Source: Phocaeicola massiliensis B84634 = Timone 84634 = DSM 17679 = JCM 13223 (GTDB taxonomy: Bacteria > Bacteroidota > Bacteroidia > Bacteroidales > Bacteroidaceae). Taken from it: a DNA stretch of 64,000 nt. The stretch lies in NCBI RefSeq assembly GCF_000382445.1, contig NZ_KB905472.1, forward strand, positions 993,951 through 1,057,950, written 5' to 3'. The notes beneath the pieces were generated by a model that was given only the letters and a program-made list of their open reading frames with translations, was not told the DNA's origin and made no database searches. This document shows, in pieces, positions 1-9,636 of the stretch. Every line of letters begins with the position of its first letter. Positions within the stretch are counted from its first letter, which is position 1. Made by a program: the position numbers and the translations under genes.

Positions 1-45
1 TTGATTAAACGCGCAAATCCATAAATATTTTAATATCAAAACGGT

Positions 46-1551
46 ATGTTTGAAAACATTGACACTTCGCTAATCGACTGGTCGCGGGCGCAATTTGCAC
101 TGACGGCCATGTATCACTGGCTTTTTGTTCCTCTTACATTAGGACTGGCTATGATTATGGGGCTCATGGAGACTTTCTATGTAGTCACAGGTAAGGAATT
201 CTGGAAACGCACGGCAAAGTTCTGGATGAAGCTTTTCGGTATTAACTTCGCCGTAGGTGTTGCTACGGGATTGATTCTGGAGTTTGAGTTCGGTACGAAC
301 TGGAGTAATTACTCTTGGTTTGTAGGTGATATTTTCGGTGCTCCGCTGGCCATCGAGGGTATTCTGGCTTTCTTTATGGAGGCAACGTTCATTGCCGTTA
401 TGTTCTTTGGCTGGAACAAAGTAAGTAAACGTTTCCACCTGGCATCTACATGGCTGACAGGTATCGGTGCAACACTTTCTGCATGGTGGATTCTGGTTGC
501 CAACGCTTGGATGCAATATCCGGTGGGCATGGCATTCAATCCTGAGACAGTGCGTAATGAGATGGTGGATTTTGCAGCGGTGGCACTCTCGCCGATGGCT
601 GTGGCTAAGTTTTTCCATACCGTGCTGAGCGGTTGGGTACTTGGTGCAGTGTTTGTAGTGGGTGTCAGTTGCTGGTATCTGCTTCGCAAGCGCGAGATTG
701 AATTTGCGAAAGCAAGCATCAAAGTGGCTGCCGTCTTTGGGTTGGCAGCTTCGCTGATAGTGGCATGGACAGGAGATATCTCCGGCGTTCAGGTGGCCAA
801 AGTGCAGCCGATGAAAATGGCTGCGGCCGAAGGACTTCAAGAGGGTGGCAATGGGATGCCGTTTACGGTGGTAGGCGACATAAAGATTCCAAAAATGCTT
901 TCTATTCTGGCCACTCATGACATAGACGGATATGTGCCGGGCATCAATAATTTACTGGAAGGCGGTTACCAAACTCCGGAGGGAACCATCGCTCTTTCTG
1001 CACAAGAGAAAATAGAGCGCGGTCAAAAGGCGATTGCTGCTTTGGATGCTTTCCGCAAAGCGCAGAAGGAGGGTAATAAAGAGGCTGCAAGTGTAGCACG
1101 CCGGACATTGGATGAGAATGTGGCTTATTTCGGATACGGATATATCAAAGATCCTGCTCATTTGGTTCCTCCTGTCGGATTGACATTCTGGTCGTTCCGC
1201 ATCATGGTAGGGTTGGGAGGATATTTCATCTTATTCTTTATTGTGGTACTTGTCCTGTCTCGGAAAGACAAACTGAAAGATGCAGGGTGGTTACAGAAAC
1301 TTGCACTTTGGACTATCCCGTTGGGGTATATTGCCGGACAAGCCGGTTGGGTGGTAGCCGAAGTAGGTCGTCAGCCGTGGGCTATTCAGGATATGTTGCC
1401 GGTGGGAGCCGCTATTTCCAAGTTGCAGACGAGCTCCGTGCAGATAACTTTCTTTATTTTCCTGATATTGTTTACTATTATGCTGATTGCTGAAATCAAT
1501 ATTATGGTTAAGGCCATAAAGAAAGGACCGGAGGCAATAAAAGGTGAATAA
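46..1551 (+). CDS. cydA: Cytochrome bd ubiquinol oxidase subunit I (CydA)
   Basis: Subunit I of the cytochrome bd quinol oxidase in the inner membrane. It oxidises quinol and reduces O2 to water without pumping protons, which supports growth in traces of oxygen. The 501-residue protein has the expected helices. His24 in MYHWLFVPL fits the heme ligand H19 of E. coli, His191 fits H186, and Glu104 and Glu112 sit in the conserved helix (AIEG, FMEAT). The GRQPW motif near residue 440 is typical. cydB follows after 46 bases, so the two form an operon. Only 45 bases precede the ATG here, so the promoter is not visible. Family assignment is firm. Confidence 0.97.
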   Translation: MFENIDTSLIDWSRAQFALTAMYHWLFVPLTLGLAMIMGLMETFYVVTGKEFWKRTAKFWMKLFGINFAVGVATGLILEFEFGTNWSNYSWFVGDIFGAPLAIEGILAFFMEATFIAVMFFGWNKVSKRFHLASTWLTGIGATLSAWWILVANAWMQYPVGMAFNPETVRNEMVDFAAVALSPMAVAKFFHTVLSGWVLGAVFVVGVSCWYLLRKREIEFAKASIKVAAVFGLAASLIVAWTGDISGVQVAKVQPMKMAAAEGLQEGGNGMPFTVVGDIKIPKMLSILATHDIDGYVPGINNLLEGGYQTPEGTIALSAQEKIERGQKAIAALDAFRKAQKEGNKEAASVARRTLDENVAYFGYGYIKDPAHLVPPVGLTFWSFRIMVGLGGYFILFFIVVLVLSRKDKLKDAGWLQKLALWTIPLGYIAGQAGWVVAEVGRQPWAIQDMLPVGAAISKLQTSSVQITFFIFLILFTIMLIAEINIMVKAIKKGPEAIKGE

Positions 1552-1597
1552 CTTTTGTATGCGGTAATTCCATTATTTATCATTTAAATAAAATTCT

Positions 1598-2743
1598 ATG
1601 GACTATATATTTCTACAAAATTATTGGTGGTTCCTGGTTTCATTGCTGGGTGCCCTGTTGGTGTTTCTGCTTTTTGTGCAGGGTGGCAATTCTTTACTGT
1701 TCACTTTGGGCCGCACTCACGAAGAGCGTACCATGCTGGTGAATTCCACAGGACGTAAGTGGGAGTTTACTTTTACTACGTTGGTTACTTTCGGAGGAGC
1801 TTTTTTCGCTTCATTTCCTTTGTTTTATAGCACCAGCTTCGGTGGTGCATATTGGCTGTGGATGATTATCTTGTTCACTTTCGTGTTGCAGGCTGTTTCT
1901 TATGAATTTCAGTCTAAATTGGGTAATATTTTGGGCAAGCGTACCTATCAATGGTTCCTGGTAATCAACGGAGTTGTAGGGCCGTTATTGCTGGGAGGAG
2001 CAGTGGCTACATTCTTTACGGGCTCTAATTTCTTGGTGAATAAAGGAAATATGGGTAATGAACTGATGCCTGTCATCAGCAGTTGGGCCAATGGATGGCA
2101 TGGGTTGGATGCACTGACTAATCCATGGAATCTTGTTTTGGGCTTTGCTGTTTTGTTCTTGGCACGTATATTGGGCAACTTGTATTTTATCAATAATATC
2201 CGTGATAAAGAATTGATTCCTCATTGCCGTCGCCAATTGATTACAGATACGATTCCTTTCCTGATTCTTTTCCTGGCATTTGTGATACATACATTATTGA
2301 GTGATGGTTTTGCTGTCAGTCCCGATACGCAGGAAGTATATATGGAACCTTACAAGTATTTTATGAATTTCATTGATATGCCTGTCTTGTTGGTTTTATT
2401 CCTGATAGGAGTGGTCGGTGTATTGTTCGGCATCGGCAAATCTGTTTTCAGCAAGACATCTACCAACGGTATCTGGTTTGCAGGCATCGGTACTGTGCTG
2501 ACGGTTTTGGCGCTGCTCCTTTGTGTGGGTTATAATAACACGGCATATTATCCCTCTACTGCTGACCTGCAAAGTTCATTAACACTGGCCAACAGTTGTT
2601 CCAGTGAGTTTACTTTGCGCGTCATGGCTTATGTATCTGTTTTGGTACCTTTTGTTTTGGCATACATTGTTTATGCTTGGCGTGCAATAGACCGAAAGCC
2701 TATTACAGCACAAGAATTGGAAAAAGACGGCCATACTTATTAA
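1598..2743 (+). CDS. cydB: Cytochrome bd ubiquinol oxidase subunit II (CydB)
   Basis: Second integral-membrane subunit of the bd oxidase, pairing with CydA. The 381-residue protein is a run of hydrophobic helices with a typical CydB start (QNYWWFLVSLLGALLVF). It lies 46 bases downstream of cydA in the same direction and is followed by a hairpin at 2769-2806, which closes the operon. No CydX-like small subunit was recognised downstream. In Bacteroides the bd oxidase is known to allow growth in nanomolar oxygen; that role is inferred here from the family. Confidence 0.96.
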   Translation: MDYIFLQNYWWFLVSLLGALLVFLLFVQGGNSLLFTLGRTHEERTMLVNSTGRKWEFTFTTLVTFGGAFFASFPLFYSTSFGGAYWLWMIILFTFVLQAVSYEFQSKLGNILGKRTYQWFLVINGVVGPLLLGGAVATFFTGSNFLVNKGNMGNELMPVISSWANGWHGLDALTNPWNLVLGFAVLFLARILGNLYFINNIRDKELIPHCRRQLITDTIPFLILFLAFVIHTLLSDGFAVSPDTQEVYMEPYKYFMNFIDMPVLLVLFLIGVVGVLFGIGKSVFSKTSTNGIWFAGIGTVLTVLALLLCVGYNNTAYYPSTADLQSSLTLANSCSSEFTLRVMAYVSVLVPFVLAYIVYAWRAIDRKPITAQELEKDGHTY

Positions 2744-2768
2744 TCAAGTTTTTAATGAAATTAAAATT

Positions 2769-2806
2769 GGTATCCCGGTTTTGCAAACAGCTGTAAACGG
2801 GATACC
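2769..2806 (+). terminator. Hairpin after cydB
   Basis: Perfect 9-base arms (GGTATCCCG / CGGGATACC) around a 20-base loop, 25 bases after the cydB stop. There is no strong T-run, so it may act as a 3' stabiliser as much as a terminator. Confidence 0.55.
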
Positions 2807-2877
2807 GATTTATGTTAAATAACATTGTTTTGCTGCGTAAAATACAGATAAACTATTGCAGAATTCCCGAAAGTCCG

Positions 2878-2885
2878 TATATTTG
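2878..2885 (+). promoter_or_regulatory. TATATTTG promoter box with no ORF close behind
   Basis: Matches the Bacteroidetes -7 box TAnnTTTG, with TTGC about 19 bases upstream at 2856-2859. Transcription would start near 2892 and meet the terminator at 2929-2953, giving a transcript of about 60 nt. Confidence 0.55.
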
Positions 2886-2891
2886 CACTGT

Positions 2892-2953
2892 GTTTTTCAT
2901 AGTATTAGATTTAAGGTTAACAAAGGTTGGAGCAAGGCGTTGCTCCTTTTTTT
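2892..2953 (+). ncRNA. Candidate small RNA or attenuated leader
   Basis: Between cydB and the GH2 gene a good promoter box (2878-2885) is followed after about 45 bases by a strong intrinsic terminator: GGAGCAA (2929-2935), a short loop, TTGCTCC (2940-2946) and seven Ts. No start codon with a convincing frame lies inside. A second promoter (3042-3049) sits downstream for the GH2 gene, so this unit looks self-contained. Start and end are inferred. Confidence 0.4.
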
Positions 2954-3041
2954 ATGCCCATATACCTCGTTCTTCCCTTATTTGGACAAATTTATGAGAT
3001 AAAACCGACAAAAGTTATAGTTGGCGGTAGTGATACTATTC

Positions 3042-3049
3042 TATCTTTG
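3042..3049 (+). promoter_or_regulatory. TATCTTTG promoter of the GH2 gene
   Basis: TAnnTTTG match about 70 bases upstream of the ATG at 3120. It implies a leader of about 60 nt. Confidence 0.5.
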
Positions 3050-3119
3050 TATAACAAAGCCTTTGTAGAGGTAATGGTATTGTTGAATTTAGATTACATG
3101 GATATTAAAAGGTAAGAAC

Positions 3120-5156
3120 ATGAAACACCTTCGACTGACTTTCTCTGCATTATTTGCCATGGCAGTAAGTATGCAGACTCTTGCGCAAAGAGAAAATATA
3201 CTCATCAATCAGGATTGGAACTTCCGATTCTCCCATCAAGTGGATAAGAATTCAAGTCGCCGGGTAGATTTGCCTCATACTTGGAATGCACAAGATGCTT
3301 TGAGTGGCAAACCCGACTATAAACGAGGAATCGGTAATTATGACAAGAAACTATTTATCCGTTCCGAGTGGAAAGGCAAACGACTGTTTCTCCGTTTTGA
3401 AGGAGCAAACTGTGTAAGCAATGTTTTCATCAACGGCAAACAGATAGGAGAGCATCGGGGTGGCTATGGGGCATTTATTTTTGAAATCACCGATAAGGTG
3501 AATTATGGGAAAGATAATACCGTGCTGGTTCGTGTGAATAATGGTGAACAGCTTGATGTCATGCCTTTGGTAGGTGACTTTAATTTCTATGGGGGGATTT
3601 ATAGGGATGTGCATTTACTTGTTACGGAAGATATTTGTATCTCTCCTTTGGATTATGCTTCTCCGGGAGTATATCTTTTTCAGCAGCATGTGGGTGAGAA
3701 ACAAGCCGCTGTTTTGGCTCGTATTAACCTGTCGAACGGAACGGAACATCCCCGGCAGGCAACTCTTAGGCTCCAAGTAAAAGAAGGAGATAAAGTGGTT
3801 TATCAGGCGGATAAAAAGGTGACTGTTGCACCTCATACCAGCGTACAACCCGAAGAAATGAGTTTTACCTTGCTGAATCCTCGTTTATGGAATGGCAGGG
3901 AAGATCCTTTTATGTATCAGACAGTGATAACCCTGGTGAAGGATGGAAAAGAGATAGACAAAGTGGAACAGCCGTTGGGACTTCGTTATTATGCGACAGA
4001 TGCCGATCGGGGTTTCTTTCTTAATGGAAAACATTTGCCTTTGCATGGGGTGTGTCGTCATCAGGAGTGGGCAGAGGTGGGAAATGCACTTCGTCCGATG
4101 CATCATGAAGAAGATACTCGGTTGATGCTTGAAATGGGGGTAAATGCCATTCGTCTGGCTCATTATCCACAAGCTACTTATATGTATGATTTAATGGATA
4201 GGAATGGAATTGTGACTTGGGCAGAGATACCGTTTGTCGGTCCCGGAGGTTATGCTGATAAAGGTTTTGTCGACCAGCCTTCTTTTCGTGAAAATGGTAA
4301 GGAGCAGTTGAAGGAGATGATCCGTCAACATTTTAATCATCCGAGTATATGTTTTTGGGGGTTATTTAATGAACTGAAAGAAAATGGAGATAATCCGTTG
4401 GAGTACATTAAAGAACTGAATGTGCTGGCACATCAGGAAGATCCTACACGTCCCACCACATCAGCCAGTAACCAAGGCGGTGCTATTAATTTCATAACAG
4501 ATAATATTGCGTGGAACAGATATGACGGTTGGTATGGAGCAACTCCGGCGACATTGGCTTCATGGCTGGACAAGACACATCAGGCACACCCTGAAATAAA
4601 GATTGCTATCAGTGAGTATGGGGCAGGAGCAAGTATTTATCATCAGCAGGATTCATTGGTACAAACCAGCCCGGGAAGTTGGTGGCATCCGGAAAACTGG
4701 CAGACGGAATATCATATTCAGAATTGGAAGATTATTAGTGAACGTCCATACGTTTGGGGCAGTTTTGTTTGGAATATGTTTGATTTCGGAGCAGCTCATC
4801 GTACAGAAGGGGATCGTCCGGGTATCAATGATAAAGGATTGGTGACGCACGACCGTAAAGTTAAAAAGGATGCATTTTATTTTTATAAAGCAAACTGGAA
4901 TCCTGAACCGATGGTTTATATTGCCGGTCGCCGTAGCGTGAACCGCGTAAAACCAGTGACAGAGGTACAGATATTTTCTAATTGTGCAGAAGTAACTCTG
5001 AAGGTAAACGGACAAATAATAAAAAAAATGCAGCCGGATGGTGTAAAAGTGTGTATCTTTAAAGATATTCGGCTGAAAAAAGGGGAGAACAACATAGAAG
5101 TATCGGCGAAAAATGGTAAAAGGGTGATAACTGATGCTTGTTGCTGGATATTGTAA
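3120..5156 (+). CDS. Glycoside hydrolase family 2, beta-galactosidase-like, secreted
   Basis: Retaining glycosidase of family GH2, probably acting on beta-galactosides or related beta-glycosides in the periplasm. A signal peptide ends near residue 22 (MQTLAQ). A sugar-binding jelly-roll domain (about 30-170) is followed by an Ig-like domain (about 175-290) and the TIM barrel. FWGLFNE places the acid/base Glu418 after Asn417, and ISEYGAG places the nucleophile Glu499. At 678 residues it is shorter than E. coli LacZ, as is usual for Bacteroides exo-enzymes, and has a short C-terminal Ig-like domain. It stands alone, not in a polysaccharide-utilisation locus, so the substrate cannot be read from context. 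Confidence 0.9.
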   Translation: MKHLRLTFSALFAMAVSMQTLAQRENILINQDWNFRFSHQVDKNSSRRVDLPHTWNAQDALSGKPDYKRGIGNYDKKLFIRSEWKGKRLFLRFEGANCVSNVFINGKQIGEHRGGYGAFIFEITDKVNYGKDNTVLVRVNNGEQLDVMPLVGDFNFYGGIYRDVHLLVTEDICISPLDYASPGVYLFQQHVGEKQAAVLARINLSNGTEHPRQATLRLQVKEGDKVVYQADKKVTVAPHTSVQPEEMSFTLLNPRLWNGREDPFMYQTVITLVKDGKEIDKVEQPLGLRYYATDADRGFFLNGKHLPLHGVCRHQEWAEVGNALRPMHHEEDTRLMLEMGVNAIRLAHYPQATYMYDLMDRNGIVTWAEIPFVGPGGYADKGFVDQPSFRENGKEQLKEMIRQHFNHPSICFWGLFNELKENGDNPLEYIKELNVLAHQEDPTRPTTSASNQGGAINFITDNIAWNRYDGWYGATPATLASWLDKTHQAHPEIKIAISEYGAGASIYHQQDSLVQTSPGSWWHPENWQTEYHIQNWKIISERPYVWGSFVWNMFDFGAAHRTEGDRPGINDKGLVTHDRKVKKDAFYFYKANWNPEPMVYIAGRRSVNRVKPVTEVQIFSNCAEVTLKVNGQIIKKMQPDGVKVCIFKDIRLKKGENNIEVSAKNGKRVITDACCWIL

Positions 5157-5172
5157 CAAGAAAAACATGGAA

Positions 5173-5315
5173 GTGTATCAAAATTAAACCGGTCTATCCC
5201 ATCGTCAGCTGTAGGGACAGGGTTTGCCTGCCCGAAGACGCAAAGTAAACTGTTTTCGGGCGAGCGAATCTCGCCCCTACGGATTAAACGACAGCATTAT
5301 CCCTGTTTTGACCCC
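5173..5315. repeat. Dispersed repeat family A, copy 1
   Basis: Element of about 143 bases between the GH2 gene and the acyl-CoA synthetase gene. Its left end GTGTATCAAAA and right end GTTTTGACCCC form imperfect inverted termini. The middle holds a G/C-rich module (GTAGGGACAGGGTTTGCCTG, later TTTTCGGGCGAGCGAATC, then CGCCCCTAC) shared with 39075-39225 and, inverted, with 43861-44010. It has no ORF. The two neighbouring genes converge on it, so it may also serve as their terminator. Confidence 0.75.
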
Positions 5316-5326
5316 ATGAATATATA

Positions 5327-6979
5327 TTAAATAATTTCTATTCCATGCTTTTGGCATAACTCCAGTCCTATATCTTTTAACTTGAATTTCTGAATCTTTC
5401 CGCTGCCGGTCATTGGAAATTCATCAACAAAGAAGATATATTTGGGTATTTTGTATCGTGCAATTTTGCCTGTGCAGAATTCACGAACGTCAAATTCATT
5501 CATTTCTATTCCTTTGTGCAGGATAATGAAGGCGCCTACTGCCTCACCGTATTTTTTAGAAGGAATACCGGCTACTTGTACATCTTTGATTCCTTCCATC
5601 TGATAGAGAAATTCCTCAATTTCACGTGGATATATATTCTCTCCACCACGGATAATCATATCTTTGATACGCCCTGTGATTCGGTAATTTCCATCTTTAT
5701 CTTTGACTCCCAAATCTCCCGAATGCAGGAAGCCGTTCCGGTCTATCACTTCGGCAGTGGCTTCCGGGTTCTTATAATAGCCTTTCATGGTATTGTATCC
5801 TCGGTTGCACATTTCTCCTTGTACGCCTATCGGACATTCTTCGCCGGTTTCGGGGTCGATTACCCGGACTTCTGTAAACTCAAAATCGCGTCCTACTGTG
5901 TTGCAACGCACATCGAATGGGTCGTCCAAACGAGTGGCTGTCATGCCGGGAGCTGCTTCTGTCAGTCCGTATACGCTGGTCACTTTCATAAACATCTTTT
6001 CTTCCACTTTCTTCATCAGTTCCACCGGGCAGAGAGATCCGGCCATGATACCTGTGCGAAGGCTTGACAAATCAAACATATCGAACATCGGATGGTTCAG
6101 CTCGGCAATGAACATTGTCGGAACTCCGTAAAGGGCTGTACATCGTTCTTTATGAATAGACGCAAGTACCAATAACGGGTCAAAGCGTTCGACCATTACT
6201 TGTGTACATCCATGTGTCAGACAGTTCATGGTGGCAAGTACTACGCCGAAACAATGGAAAAGAGGGACACAAACACACAACTTGTCATCAGAAGTGAATT
6301 TCATGTGTTCTCCGGTGAGGAAGCCATTGTTGCTTATATTATAATGTGTAAGCATGACTCCCTTTGGGAATCCTGTCGTGCCGGAAGTGTACTGCATATT
6401 CACCGTGTCGTGGCAGTCCACCTGTTTCTTGGCTTCAGTGAGTTCGTCATCCTCTACATTACTTCCCAATAGGAGGATTTCAGAAGTGTTATACATTCCT
6501 CTGTATTTTTCCTGACCGATGTAGATGACATTCTTCATGCAAGGAAAACGCTTGCTTTTCAGATACCCACGTTGTGAACTTTTCAGTTCGGGCAGCATGG
6601 CATAAACCATGTTGACGTAGTCATCCGAGCCACGATCACCGTTGACGATACATAACGTATGCATATCTGAATTCTGACAAAGATATTCCAGTTCGGCTTG
6701 CTTGTAGTTGGTGTTTACGGTTACAGCTACAGCACCGATTTTGGCGCAAGCATACAGGAAAGTGAGCCAGTCGGGTACATTGCCTGCCCAAATTCCTACA
6801 TGAGTATTTCGTTTGACGCCGATGGCAAGCAATCCTTTTGCCATATTATCAACACGCTCATTGAATTGCCTCCAGGTAAAACGCAGGTTACGATCTGAAT
6901 AGACGATATATTCTTTATCGGGAGTGGCTTCAGCCCAATGTTCGAGCCAGTCTCCGAGGGTTCGGGTATATAATTCCAT
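5327..6979 (-). CDS. AMP-binding acyl-CoA synthetase
   Basis: Adenylate-forming enzyme that activates a carboxylic acid, probably a medium- or long-chain fatty acid, to its CoA thioester through an acyl-AMP. The 550-residue protein has the full ANL fold: the phosphate-binding loop [12 protein letters not shown] at 197-208, the hinge region with SGDLG, and the C-terminal catalytic Lys528 in GSGKIQK. It has no signal peptide, so it is cytoplasmic. The XRE-cupin regulator ends only 13 bases upstream and is read in the same direction, so the two form a transcription unit. Substrate is uncertain. Confidence 0.9.
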   Translation of the reverse strand: MELYTRTLGDWLEHWAEATPDKEYIVYSDRNLRFTWRQFNERVDNMAKGLLAIGVKRNTHVGIWAGNVPDWLTFLYACAKIGAVAVTVNTNYKQAELEYLCQNSDMHTLCIVNGDRGSDDYVNMVYAMLPELKSSQRGYLKSKRFPCMKNVIYIGQEKYRGMYNTSEILLLGSNVEDDELTEAKKQVDCHDTVNMQYTSGTTGFPKGVMLTHYNISNNGFLTGEHMKFTSDDKLCVCVPLFHCFGVVLATMNCLTHGCTQVMVERFDPLLVLASIHKERCTALYGVPTMFIAELNHPMFDMFDLSSLRTGIMAGSLCPVELMKKVEEKMFMKVTSVYGLTEAAPGMTATRLDDPFDVRCNTVGRDFEFTEVRVIDPETGEECPIGVQGEMCNRGYNTMKGYYKNPEATAEVIDRNGFLHSGDLGVKDKDGNYRITGRIKDMIIRGGENIYPREIEEFLYQMEGIKDVQVAGIPSKKYGEAVGAFIILHKGIEMNEFDVREFCTGKIARYKIPKYIFFVDEFPMTGSGKIQKFKLKDIGLELCQKHGIEII

Positions 6980-6992
6980 GTCAAAATCCGAT

Positions 6993-7568
6993 TTAGATGG
7001 GTGTATAGATTACCGCCAATATCTTGGCTGCCTGTCCGCAAAGTCCGTGCACATGATGGGGGACAATAGAGTCATAATAAATACTGTCTCCGGCTTCTAT
7101 CACATAGCATTTTTTGCCGTGACACACTTCAATGACACCTTCCATTACATAAATGAACTCTTCTCCTTCGTGCGACGAAAGGGTAAACTCAACATTGTCA
7201 TTCGAAGCTACATCAACAATGAAAGGTTCCATATGGCGGTCGGCTTTCGATTTTGACAGAGAATGGTAGCGCATGTGAGTGCGTAAGTCCATTGCATTAT
7301 TTGAAAAGCTGATTGTATCTTCGGCACTCTCTTTGCGACAAACGACTGCTCCCTGCTCTTCTTGGTCATCCAGAAAAGTGCCCAGGCGTACTCCCAATGC
7401 ACGTGCTATTTTGATAAGAGGAGCCAGTGAAGGAAGGTCTACATTATTTTCTATGCGGTTGATTTGCTCTTCGGCAAGCCCTGAACGTTCTGCTAATTCT
7501 GCTACACTGATTTCTTTTGTTTCACGCAGCGATTTAATCTTTTCGCCAACGATTCTTGTGCTATCCAT
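6993..7568 (-). CDS. XRE-family regulator with C-terminal cupin domain
   Basis: Cytoplasmic transcription factor of 191 residues. An N-terminal helix-turn-helix of the Cro/CI type (about 10-63: [19 protein letters not shown]) is followed by a cupin barrel (about 113-190: [27 protein letters not shown]) that normally binds a small ligand or metal. The start at 7568 ([10 protein letters not shown]) is preferred over an in-frame Met nine codons earlier because the extra residues are not family-like. It is followed after 13 bases by the acyl-CoA synthetase, which it probably controls; ligand unknown. Confidence 0.88.
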   Translation of the reverse strand: MDSTRIVGEKIKSLRETKEISVAELAERSGLAEEQINRIENNVDLPSLAPLIKIARALGVRLGTFLDDQEEQGAVVCRKESAEDTISFSNNAMDLRTHMRYHSLSKSKADRHMEPFIVDVASNDNVEFTLSSHEGEEFIYVMEGVIEVCHGKKCYVIEAGDSIYYDSIVPHHVHGLCGQAAKILAVIYTPI

Positions 7569-7648
7569 ATTTGTTAGTATTAGTAATGTTTGCAAAGTAA
7601 TTTGTGCAAAAATACATAAATCTTTTATTTAAGACGGCTTTTTCTCTT

Positions 7649-7656
7649 TATCTTTG
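7649..7656 (+). promoter_or_regulatory. TATCTTTG promoter of ribE
   Basis: TAnnTTTG box 27 bases before the ribE ATG at 7683. The leader would be only about 20 nt, leaving no room for an FMN riboswitch. Confidence 0.6.
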
Positions 7657-7682
7657 CACTTTAACTATTAAATTAATGAATT

Positions 7683-8288
7683 ATGTTCTCAGGAATTGTA
7701 GAAGAATATGCAGAAGTAGTGCGTTTGGAAAAAGAACAAACTAACCTGCACCTTACATTGAAATGTTCGTTTGTAGACGAACTGAAGATAGATCAGAGTA
7801 TTGCTCACAATGGTGTTTGTCTGACAGTGGTAAGCATTCAGGATGGTACATATACAGTAACTGCCATTGAAGAAACATTGGAGCGTTCCAACCTTGGATT
7901 GTTGAAGGTAGGGGATAAAGTGAACGTGGAGCGTAGTATGATGATGAACGGACGTTTGGACGGACACATCGTGCAGGGGCATGTAGATCAGACTGCGGAA
8001 TGTATCAGCATCCAGGACGTGGATGGTAGCCGTTATTATACCTTTAAGTATAAGTTTGACAAGGAGATGGCAAAGCGTGGTTATATGACGGTTGATAAAG
8101 GTTCGGTTACCGTAAATGGTGTTAGTCTGACTGTGTGCAATCCGACAGATGATACTTTTCAGGTTGCTATTATTCCTTATACTTACGAACATACCAATTT
8201 CCACACTTTCCAGTCGGGAAGCATTGTGAATATAGAATTCGATATCATCGGCAAATATTTGAGCCGTATGATGCAATTCAATAACTAA
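7683..8288 (+). CDS. ribE: Riboflavin synthase alpha subunit
   Basis: Converts two molecules of 6,7-dimethyl-8-ribityllumazine to riboflavin plus the pyrimidine precursor, the last step of riboflavin synthesis. The 201 residues show the internal duplication of the family: NGVCLTV at 43-49 and NGVSLTV at 145-151, with the N-terminal MFSGIVEE signature and GHIVQGHVD at 94-102. No other rib genes are adjacent. The stop codon overlaps the end of the convergent YihY gene by four bases, so the two genes probably share termination signals. Confidence 0.95.
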   Translation: MFSGIVEEYAEVVRLEKEQTNLHLTLKCSFVDELKIDQSIAHNGVCLTVVSIQDGTYTVTAIEETLERSNLGLLKVGDKVNVERSMMMNGRLDGHIVQGHVDQTAECISIQDVDGSRYYTFKYKFDKEMAKRGYMTVDKGSVTVNGVSLTVCNPTDDTFQVAIIPYTYEHTNFHTFQSGSIVNIEFDIIGKYLSRMMQFNN

Positions 8289-9613
8289 AGGTCTTTCAAC
8301 AGTATCTTGCTGGTGCTTTGATAATATTCTTCGCGAGCTCGCATCAGTGCTTCCCACGGAGCACTGTATCGCTCACGGTCAATCTTGAATGCTTCTGAAC
8401 CGGCTACATCCAGTCTGTTCAGGAGCATTGCCACATTCATCCGGTTTATATCCACAGATGGGAGATATGCAAAGGATTCATCGTCATCATCTACAGGAGT
8501 TTCATAAATCATGTGCATATCTTGCAGTTCATATAATATGTTTTTGGTTAGCCGGATGGGAATCTTATGTTCATCACTCAATGTGACGGCGGTATAAGGA
8601 GGTTCTTCCGTTTCGAAGCGTTTACAGATGAGCGACATGATAAGGATGCAAAGAAAGTCATGATACCGACGACTGATATGAGCTGTCTCTTTACTGAAAC
8701 TGTAATTTTTCAAATTTTGGGCTACATAGCACAGTTCCGCACCATACAAACAGATGCTCCACGATATTTGTGTCCACAGCAAGAACATTGGGATGGCGGC
8801 AAAACTACCATAAATGGCATTGTAACGTGAAACCCATATCTGACTTCCGATATATAGATATTGGAATGCTTGGAACGCAGTACCGGCTATGATACCGGGT
8901 ATGATAGCGTATTTGATTTTTACCTTTGTGTTCGGCATAAACACATACAGTCCTGTAAACATACCCCATGTGAGTATGAAAGGGATAAGTCTGACCATAA
9001 ATTTCATTAGCGGTGCCAGCAATACGAAATCTTCCATGTTCTTCAGCATCGTTGTCATGAAGATGGATATACCGCTTGACAATACGATTAATAGCGGAAG
9101 AAGTAAAAGGATGGAAAAGTAATCTGTCATTTTACGGTAAAGAGTGCGTGGTTTCTTCACCTGCCAAATGTAATTGAAAGTACGTTCTATGTTATATGTC
9201 AGGCTGAGAATAGTCCAAAACAGCATGATTAAACCGATACCGATAAATATACCACTTTTGGCATGAATCAGATAAGAGTCAATCAATCCGAGAACTGTTT
9301 CTGCGGCCGCACTCTGTCCTTCCAGTCCGCTGCGAAACTGAGTCTCCAATAAATTGGAGAAGCCAAAACCACGCGCAATGGCAAATAAGATGGCTAATAT
9401 AGGAATACTGGAAAGCAGCGTGCTGTATGTCAGTGCCGAAGCTTTATTAATAATACGTCCTTGGGTAAACTCACGGATGGAGAGGGTTGCTATCTTTATT
9501 GCATTATAAAATATTCCACGGGATTTACTAACCTCGTCTTCCGTCACTCGCCATATATCATCTTTGAGAAACGATTGCAGGCCTTTCAGCTTTTCCTTGT
9601 TCATGGTACTCAT
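8285..9613 (-). CDS. YihY/virulence factor BrkB family membrane protein
   Basis: Inner-membrane protein of unknown biochemical role, in the family once misnamed RNase BN. The N-terminal region (about 35-310) holds six or so hydrophobic helices with family-like stretches (ASALTYSTLLSSIPILAIL, WQVKKPRTLYRKMTDY). The C-terminal 120 residues are soluble and look winged-helix-like, a usual extension in Bacteroidetes members. It lies directly downstream of the RNase P RNA gene on the same strand. An alternative start three codons in (MNKEKL) is possible. The family is clear, the function is not. Confidence 0.88.
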   Translation of the reverse strand: MSTMNKEKLKGLQSFLKDDIWRVTEDEVSKSRGIFYNAIKIATLSIREFTQGRIINKASALTYSTLLSSIPILAILFAIARGFGFSNLLETQFRSGLEGQSAAAETVLGLIDSYLIHAKSGIFIGIGLIMLFWTILSLTYNIERTFNYIWQVKKPRTLYRKMTDYFSILLLLPLLIVLSSGISIFMTTMLKNMEDFVLLAPLMKFMVRLIPFILTWGMFTGLYVFMPNTKVKIKYAIIPGIIAGTAFQAFQYLYIGSQIWVSRYNAIYGSFAAIPMFLLWTQISWSICLYGAELCYVAQNLKNYSFSKETAHISRRYHDFLCILIMSLICKRFETEEPPYTAVTLSDEHKIPIRLTKNILYELQDMHMIYETPVDDDDESFAYLPSVDINRMNVAMLLNRLDVAGSEAFKIDRERYSAPWEALMRAREEYYQSTSKILLKDL

Positions 9614-9636
9614 TTAGGCTCTTTATATAAAAAAAA

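Noticed and set aside
139..918. Long open frame on the minus strand opposite cydA
   Set aside because: It is a shadow of a high-confidence gene; the translation has no family-like stretches and is rich in His, Cys and Arg, as expected for antisense of a membrane protein gene.
3120..5156. Horizontal transfer of the GH2 gene
   Set aside because: Base and codon use look like the neighbours and there is no mobility gene; the adjacent repeat occurs elsewhere in the window.
7657..7682. FMN riboswitch before ribE
   Set aside because: Only about 20-25 bases separate the promoter box from the ATG, too little for the riboswitch, and no RFN motif is visible.
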